Part shown: one piece after another, positions 6,834-10,854 of the stretch | How positions within the stretch are numbered: the first letter of the stretch is position 1 | How the letters are laid out: every line of letters begins with the position of its first letter | From: PVC group bacterium | Lineage (GTDB): Bacteria > Verrucomicrobiota > Kiritimatiellia > CAIKKV01 > PXCX01 | Direction: 5' to 3' | DNA: 10,854 nucleotides | Assembly (NCBI GenBank): GCA_003565195.1 | Contig: PXCX01000219.1 | Location: 1-10,854, forward strand | The notes under the pieces: model-generated | The model's database searches: none | Told to the model about the DNA's origin: nothing | What the model saw: the letters and a program-made list of their open reading frames with translations, nothing else | Translations under genes and position numbers: made by a program

Positions 6834-8063
6834 ATGCGAAATGTAACGTTAAAATTCGGTTGCGTATTGGCGATCTTGATTTCGGCAGGGATGTATACCG
6901 TCCGGGAATCCGATGCCCAGGTACGGGTCCGCAAGGCGACGGACCTGACGTCGCCGATCGATATTTCGGGTTTGCAAATTGCGAACGACAGGGTGTCGCG
7001 CGAATTCCGCGAAACCTTGATCGCTAACTTGAGCCGGTTTGGCTGGTTCACCGTGGCAGCGCCCGGCGAGGCAGCCTATCGTGTTCTAGGCGAGCAAACC
7101 CTGTCTGATGGATCGATGCAGGTCAACCTGGAATTGGTGCGTGGCGCGAACCGGGAATCGTTGTTGCGGCGGACCTACTCCGGCCGGACGACCGAAGCGC
7201 GCCGCCTTGCGCACCGGATTCACGATGACCTGGTGCAGGCGGCGACCGGTCAGCGCGGCGTTGCCTCGACAACCCTTCTGATGATTGGCGGACGGCGCGA
7301 TGGCGAGCGCGAAATGCATTGGGTGGATGCCGACGGCCGCAACTTGCGCCAGGTAACCCGCGACGGATCCATCAGCGTTGCGCCGGCATGGGCGCCGGAT
7401 GGGCGCCGGTTTGTCTACACCTCGTTTGTGGGTGGTTTTCCCGATGTCTACCTGATAGATCTGGAAAGCGGTCGCCGCGAACGGATTGCAGCGTATCCGG
7501 GCTTGAACAGTAGCGCCGCCTTTTCACCCAATGGCACCGAACTAGCCTTGATCCTATCCAAAGATGGCAATCCGGAGTTGTACGTGCGCAATTTGCGCAC
7601 CCAACAGATAACGCGGCTCACCCATAGCCGCTATGCCAATGAAGCCTCGCCGTCCTGGTCGCCGGATGGGCGCAAAATTGTTTACGTCTCCGATTCAACC
7701 GGCGCTCCGCATCTTTACGTGGTGGATCGCGGCGGCGGCGAAAGACGGCGACTGACCCGCCGTGGCCGCGACAGTGTTTCGCCGGACTGGGGTCCCAATG
7801 GCCTGATTGTTTTCAGTAGCCGGCGCGGTCCGCATTATCAACTGGTTCTGCTCGATCCGGAGACGGGAGAAGAGCGGGTGCTGACTTCAGACCCGGTTGA
7901 TCATGAAGATCCCAGTTGGGCGCCGGATGGTCGGCATGTCGCCTTTACCCGCAGCGCCGGCGGCCGGTCCGTAATCTATATGCTTGACACATTTACCGGT
8001 TCCTCTGTACCCTTGTCGCGAACGGAGGGGCAATGGTATTCAGCAGTCTGGTCGCCCCGCTGA
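6834..8063 (+). CDS. tolB: TolB, periplasmic beta-propeller of the Tol-Pal system
   Basis: 409 residues. The signal peptide covers residues 1-28, with a likely cut after SDA (26-28). Residues 30-140 form the TolB N-terminal alpha/beta domain (IDISGLQIA, FRETLIANLSRFGWF). Residues 145-409 form a six-bladed propeller with PD40-type repeats: APAWAPDGR (183-191), SAAFSPNG (227-234), SPSWSPDGR (272-280), SPDWGPNG (316-323), DPSWAPDGR (359-367) and SAVWSPR (403-409). TolB binds Pal and helps the envelope constrict during division. The start at 6834 puts the signal peptide directly at the N-terminus and has GGGA eight bases upstream. An alternative ATG at 6798 adds 12 residues. No tolQ, tolR or tolA lies next to it. 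The gap of 140 bases after nspC suggests a separate promoter, but I could not place one with confidence. Confidence 0.93.
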   Translation: MRNVTLKFGCVLAILISAGMYTVRESDAQVRVRKATDLTSPIDISGLQIANDRVSREFRETLIANLSRFGWFTVAAPGEAAYRVLGEQTLSDGSMQVNLELVRGANRESLLRRTYSGRTTEARRLAHRIHDDLVQAATGQRGVASTTLLMIGGRRDGEREMHWVDADGRNLRQVTRDGSISVAPAWAPDGRRFVYTSFVGGFPDVYLIDLESGRRERIAAYPGLNSSAAFSPNGTELALILSKDGNPELYVRNLRTQQITRLTHSRYANEASPSWSPDGRKIVYVSDSTGAPHLYVVDRGGGERRRLTRRGRDSVSPDWGPNGLIVFSSRRGPHYQLVLLDPETGEERVLTSDPVDHEDPSWAPDGRHVAFTRSAGGRSVIYMLDTFTGSSVPLSRTEGQWYSAVWSPR

Positions 8064-8124
8064 AAATAAGTCTGTTTTAGCAGTTAAGCTTAATAAAAGG
8101 GAGTATCCGGTTTTTTTGATCGAC

Positions 8125-8131
8125 AAGGAGG
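8125..8131 (+). promoter_or_regulatory. Strong ribosome binding site of the pal gene
   Basis: AAGGAGG lies five bases before the ATG at 8137, the strongest Shine-Dalgarno site in the window. It decides the start of the lipoprotein: a longer reading frame opens at 7984 inside tolB but has no such site and would bury the signal peptide 51 residues in. Confidence 0.9.
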
Positions 8132-8136
8132 TTCTT

Positions 8137-8667
8137 ATGCAGAAAAAAAGAGGGTTGGTGTTTGCGTTATTGGTATTGGTGGTTTTGGGATCGGTCGGCT
8201 GCCGGCGATGGCGGAGCGACCCGGATCATGATATGCCGCCGGCCCATCTTGATCAGGACTGGATTGGTAGCCCGGATTTCCGCTATGATGACGACCCCCT
8301 GGCGGATCGTTTTGGTTACACCCGAACCCTGGATGTCCAGTTTGATGATGTATTGTTCGGTTTCGATAGTTCCCAGGTGGCCTCTGGCGAACAACCTAAA
8401 ATCGAGGAAGTGGCTGCTTACATGCGGCGCAATCCCAATTCCAAGGTGATTATTGAAGGGCATACATGTGATATCGGCAGCCGGGAATACAATATGGCTC
8501 TGGGCGAACGACGCGCCCTTGCGGCACGCGCTTATCTGATCCAGTTGGGAATCGAAACGGCACGTATCCAAACGTTGAGTTACGGCAAGGAAAATCCCTT
8601 GGTTTTCGGCACCAGCGAAGCGGAACGGCGGTTAAACCGGCGTGCGGCCTTCAATATGGTTGAATAA
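8137..8667 (+). CDS. pal: Pal-like OmpA-C lipoprotein
   Basis: 176 residues. The lipoprotein signal peptide is short (KKRGLVFALLVLVVLGSVGC) with Cys22; the lipobox SVGC has an unusual Ser at -3. A linker rich in Asp and Pro (25-62) leads to an OmpA-C/Pal domain (about 65-176): LFGFDSSQV (73-81), IIEGHT (105-110), YNMALGERRA (118-127), LSYGKENP (147-154) and a RRLNRRAAF end. This domain binds diaminopimelate in peptidoglycan, and Pal links it to the outer membrane and TolB. At the usual Asp of GHTD the sequence has Cys111, followed by Asp112; the partner Arg126 is kept 15 residues later as in OmpA and Pal. Preceded by tolB by 73 bases, which supports the Pal role. 14 bases before tatA. Confidence 0.9.
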   Translation: MQKKRGLVFALLVLVVLGSVGCRRWRSDPDHDMPPAHLDQDWIGSPDFRYDDDPLADRFGYTRTLDVQFDDVLFGFDSSQVASGEQPKIEEVAAYMRRNPNSKVIIEGHTCDIGSREYNMALGERRALAARAYLIQLGIETARIQTLSYGKENPLVFGTSEAERRLNRRAAFNMVE

Positions 8668-8681
8668 TCCACGGAATTCCG

Positions 8682-9011
8682 ATGAACCCACTGGCGTTCT
8701 TGCATTTGTCGCCGGGCGTGGGTGAGGTGCTGCTGGTCCTGCTCGTCATCCTGATACTGTTCGGCGCGGATCAGTTGCCGGGTATCGCTCGCTCGCTGGG
8801 GCGATTGTTACATCAAATGCGGCATGCCGCCGATGATTTTCATGATCAATTGCTGGATGCCGATCGACCGCTATCGCCGCGGAACGGCCGGAAAACAGTT
8901 GATCGGACAAACATGACGCCGCAGAATGCGGACAAGTCGGCCGAGGATAAGGAGCCGCCCCCCCCAACGACATCACGGTCAGAGACTGATTCCGGTGCGC
9001 ATGATGGATAA
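8682..9011 (+). CDS. tatA: TatA-type subunit of the twin-arginine translocase
   Basis: 109 residues. Short N-terminal region, GVGEVLLVLLVILILFG membrane helix (12-28), the hinge FGADQLPGIARSLGR (27-41) with the FG and LP typical of TatA/TatB, an amphipathic helix to about 60 and a polar tail (65-109). TatA oligomerises in the inner membrane to let folded twin-arginine proteins cross. No second TatA/TatB gene is seen, so this is probably a bifunctional TatA of a two-component system; TatB cannot be excluded. GGAA five bases before the ATG serves as ribosome site. A run of eight C at 8958-8965 encodes part of PPPP (92-95). The end overlaps tatC by 8 bases. Confidence 0.9.
   Translation: MNPLAFLHLSPGVGEVLLVLLVILILFGADQLPGIARSLGRLLHQMRHAADDFHDQLLDADRPLSPRNGRKTVDRTNMTPQNADKSAEDKEPPPPTTSRSETDSGAHDG
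8958..8965 (+). repeat. Homopolymer run of eight C in tatA
   Basis: Eight C in a row, read as CCC CCC CC(A) in the tatA frame. The tatC frame is open here (from 8926) and continues without a stop to the end of tatC, so loss of one C, or a +1 ribosomal slip, would join TatA to TatC. Such runs are prone to slippage. Confidence 0.85.
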
Positions 9012-9765
9012 TCCGTCGCCGTCCAATGATGAACCACGGCCGTTCTTGAGCCATTTGTCCGATTTGAGGCGTACCCTGTTGCAAGCGCTGGCGGTGTGTG
9101 GATTGGCGATGGCCGTCGTGGCGCCGTTGTCGCCATGGCTGTTGCGCATCCTGAAATGGCCGCTCCGCCTTGCCGTGGAAGATCCGGAAGGGTTTCTTGT
9201 CAGTTACGAGGTTGCCGCCGGCGTACTCGTCTTGTTACGTATCACGTTCAGCGCCGGGATCCTGCTGGCGGCGCCATGGATTTTGTTTATCATCGGAAAG
9301 TTTGTCTTTCCTGGTTTAACCCCGGTTGAAAGACGAATCATCCGACGCTATACAGGGGTAGCGGTCGTGATGTTTCTTGTTGGCGCCGGTTTTGCCTTCG
9401 GTGTAATATTGCCGCTGGCCTTGCGTATGTTGCTGCAAATGCATCAATGGATGGGGATCACCGTAGACCATGTGTTGGCCACCAATTATATCGCGTTTGT
9501 AACCCAACTCATGCTGGGCTTCGGGCTGGCCTTCGAAATGCCGGTGGTCTTACTCGTGATGGGGCAGATCGGTATCGTTAATGCCGCGCAATTGCGGGCT
9601 AAACGACGGCATCTGATCGTGACCTTGTTGATTGTGGCCATGTTAATGACGCCGCAGGATGTCGTGACCCAAATTCTGATGGCGCTGCCGTTATACCTGT
9701 TGTTTGAAGGTTGCATTCTGCTGATAGCCAGAGACAAAACCAAAGGGAAGGAATACCATGGATAA
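9004..9765 (+). CDS. tatC: TatC, core subunit of the twin-arginine translocase
   Basis: 253 residues from the ATG at 9004, with six predicted membrane helices. It is the receptor for twin-arginine signal peptides. Seen: FLSHLSDLRRTLL (14-26), where Asp20 stands for the usual Glu of HLxELR; FVFPGLTPVERR (100-111) with the conserved Phe and Glu109 of the cytoplasmic loop; FGLAFEMPV (173-181) with Glu178 in the fourth helix; and MLMTPQDVVTQILMALPLYLLFE (213-235) with Asp219, matching the conserved Asp211 of E. coli TatC. An adjacent ATG at 9001 is possible; 9004 is preferred because GGTG lies six bases ahead of it. It overlaps tatA by 8 bases and the next gene by 8, which implies coupled translation. 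Confidence 0.95.
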   Translation: MDNPSPSNDEPRPFLSHLSDLRRTLLQALAVCGLAMAVVAPLSPWLLRILKWPLRLAVEDPEGFLVSYEVAAGVLVLLRITFSAGILLAAPWILFIIGKFVFPGLTPVERRIIRRYTGVAVVMFLVGAGFAFGVILPLALRMLLQMHQWMGITVDHVLATNYIAFVTQLMLGFGLAFEMPVVLLVMGQIGIVNAAQLRAKRRHLIVTLLIVAMLMTPQDVVTQILMALPLYLLFEGCILLIARDKTKGKEYHG

Positions 9766-10627
9766 CGACCGCGAATTTTTGCAAAAAAAATTAATGGAAA
9801 ACCCGGCTTACGTGAACGCTTACGAAGATTTGGACTTGATGAATCGTGACGAACTGCGCCCGATTCGATTGCAATTGGAGTTGCTGAAACCGGAGTTGGT
9901 GCAGCAGGAGAGCAATATCCTGTCCACGATTGTGGTTTTCGGCAGCGCACGGATGCCGGATCCCGAAACCGCGGCGGCAGATAAAGACCGGTTGCAAGCT
10001 GCCGCCGATGCATCGCCACAGGATAGCAAAGCCCAAACCGCATTGGCGCAAGCGCGGCAACGCCTGAAACAGGCCCGTTATTATGCAGTGGCCCGTGAAT
10101 TCGGACGGATCGTTTCCTCGTCATGCCAAATGGAAGACCAGTGTGAATACGTTGTGGTGACCGGCGGCGGTCCCGGTATCATGGAAGCCGGTAATCGTGG
10201 CGCCTACGATAGTGGCGCCAAAACCATCGGCTTGAATATCGCATTGCCGCACGAGCAAAAGCCGAATCCCTATATCACGCCCGAGTTGTGTTTCAATTTC
10301 CGCTATTTCGCGATCCGTAAAATGCATTTCCTGATGCGTGCCCGCGCCCTGGTCGCATTTCCTGGCGGATTCGGCACAATGGATGAACTTTTCGAAGCAT
10401 TAACCTTGATTCAAACCGGTAAGGTGACGCCGATTCCCGTCATTTTGGTCGGACGAGAATTCTGGGAACGGCTGATCAGTTTTTCACTATTGGTTGAGGA
10501 AGGTTATATTTGCCGGGAAGATTTGGAGTTGTTTAGTTTTGCCGAGGAAGCCGACGAAATATGGCGTCTGATTACAGAATATCATGCCCGGATACCAACG
10601 CCGCGGCAACCGGATCATTTCCGTTGA
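9758..10627 (+). CDS. LOG-family Rossmann protein (nucleotide 5'-monophosphate phosphoribohydrolase-like)
   Basis: 289 residues. The LOG (Lonely guy, formerly 'lysine decarboxylase') family cleaves nucleoside 5'-monophosphates into base and ribose 5-phosphate; plant members activate cytokinins and PpnN acts on purine nucleotides. Seen: VVFGSARMP (59-67), TGGGPGIMEAGNRGA (135-149) and PGGFGTMDELFEALTLIQTGK (202-222), the family's catalytic and phosphate-binding blocks. A helical insert rich in Ala, Gln and Lys (about 70-108) separates the first strand from the rest, and about 55 residues precede the core, so it is longer than the roughly 190-residue short LOG proteins. AAGGAA lies four bases before the ATG. 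It overlaps tatC by 8 bases, so it is co-translated with the Tat genes, though no functional link is known. The physiological substrate cannot be read from sequence. Confidence 0.9.
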   Translation: MDNDREFLQKKLMENPAYVNAYEDLDLMNRDELRPIRLQLELLKPELVQQESNILSTIVVFGSARMPDPETAAADKDRLQAAADASPQDSKAQTALAQARQRLKQARYYAVAREFGRIVSSSCQMEDQCEYVVVTGGGPGIMEAGNRGAYDSGAKTIGLNIALPHEQKPNPYITPELCFNFRYFAIRKMHFLMRARALVAFPGGFGTMDELFEALTLIQTGKVTPIPVILVGREFWERLISFSLLVEEGYICREDLELFSFAEEADEIWRLITEYHARIPTPRQPDHFR

Positions 10628-10634
10628 TCTATCC

Positions 10635-10854
10635 GTGAAACCTGATCACCAAACCGGCATGCCGACAGCCCGAGAAACGGCGATGACCATTGTGGCCGCC
10701 TGGTTGCAAACGGGGAAACATCCCGACCGTTTAATCGGAGGCGTGTCGCCGGTGCATCATGCCGCTGTTCAGACTCTGGTATATGGCGCGGTTAAATGGT
10801 GGCGGACCTTGCAATGGCGGATCGATCGGGTGACCCGTCGGCCGCCGCGGCGGG
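10635..10854 (+). CDS. rsmB: Probable 16S rRNA m5C967 methyltransferase RsmB, N-terminal NusB-like part only
   Basis: About 73 residues are visible before the right edge, open throughout. The pattern ARETAMTIVAAWL ... GGVSPVHHAAVQTLVYGAVKWWRTLQWRIDRV fits the helical NusB-type domain that starts RsmB/Fmu proteins, where LVYG(T/A)(V/L)(R/K)W is typical. NusB itself shares the fold, but the WWRTLQW segment favours RsmB. The methyltransferase domain, which would settle it, lies outside. The start is uncertain: GTG at 10635 or ATG at 10659 in the same frame, neither with a clear ribosome site. It begins 7 bases after the LOG gene and may be in the same transcript. Confidence 0.68.
   Translation, partial: MKPDHQTGMPTARETAMTIVAAWLQTGKHPDRLIGGVSPVHHAAVQTLVYGAVKWWRTLQWRIDRVTRRPPRR

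Noticed and set aside
6587..7051. Open frame of 154 codons on the minus strand across the nspC-tolB gap
   Set aside because: It is antisense to the ends of two clear genes, with no motif and no promoter or ribosome site that I could see.
9486..10124. Open frame of 212 codons on the minus strand
   Set aside because: It is antisense to tatC and the LOG gene, both clear, and its translation is rich in Arg, Ser and Pro without recognisable motifs.

Overview
The window is an ordinary-looking stretch of a Gram-negative bacterial chromosome with tightly packed genes. No gap between genes exceeds about 140 bases, and I see no mobile element, CRISPR array, tRNA or rRNA. Envelope genes (TolB, a Pal-type lipoprotein, the Tat translocase), a carboxynorspermidine decarboxylase and an anaerobe-type BadF/BcrA activase suggest an anaerobic or facultative Gram-negative organism. 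The style of the proteins, above all the ABC module, reminds me of the Planctomycetes-Verrucomicrobia-Kiritimatiellota group. That placement is an inference from memory, not from a search.

Left part, minus strand. At the left edge is a truncated gene for an ATPase of the 2-hydroxyacyl-CoA dehydratase activase type (1-781). To its right, and transcribed toward it, is a four-gene operon (4370 down to 898): a lipoprotein, an FtsX/MacB-like permease, a LolD/MacB-like ATPase, and a small membrane-anchored protein resembling one lobe of a ModA-type solute-binding protein. The first three genes are separated by 7 and 23 bases and the last two overlap by 4. I read this as one envelope machine. It is the best candidate here for an undescribed system. 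Both extracytoplasmic partners, lipoprotein and permease, carry a CxC motif.

Centre. A divergent control region (4371-4503) separates the ABC operon from plus-strand genes. It holds a near-consensus promoter whose -10 box ends 7 bases before the ATG of a radical SAM gene (4504-5481), so that mRNA is probably leaderless. Next is nspC (5515-6693), a step in the carboxy(nor)spermidine route to polyamines.

Right part, plus strand. tolB (6834-8063) and a pal-like lipoprotein gene (8137-8667) encode part of the Tol-Pal envelope system, without tolQRA nearby. tatA (8682-9011) and tatC (9004-9765) follow with overlap and no tatB. A LOG-family Rossmann protein (9758-10627) overlaps tatC. The window ends in the NusB-like start of a probable RsmB rRNA methyltransferase. 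A run of eight C near the end of tatA lies where a one-base slip would fuse TatA in frame to TatC.
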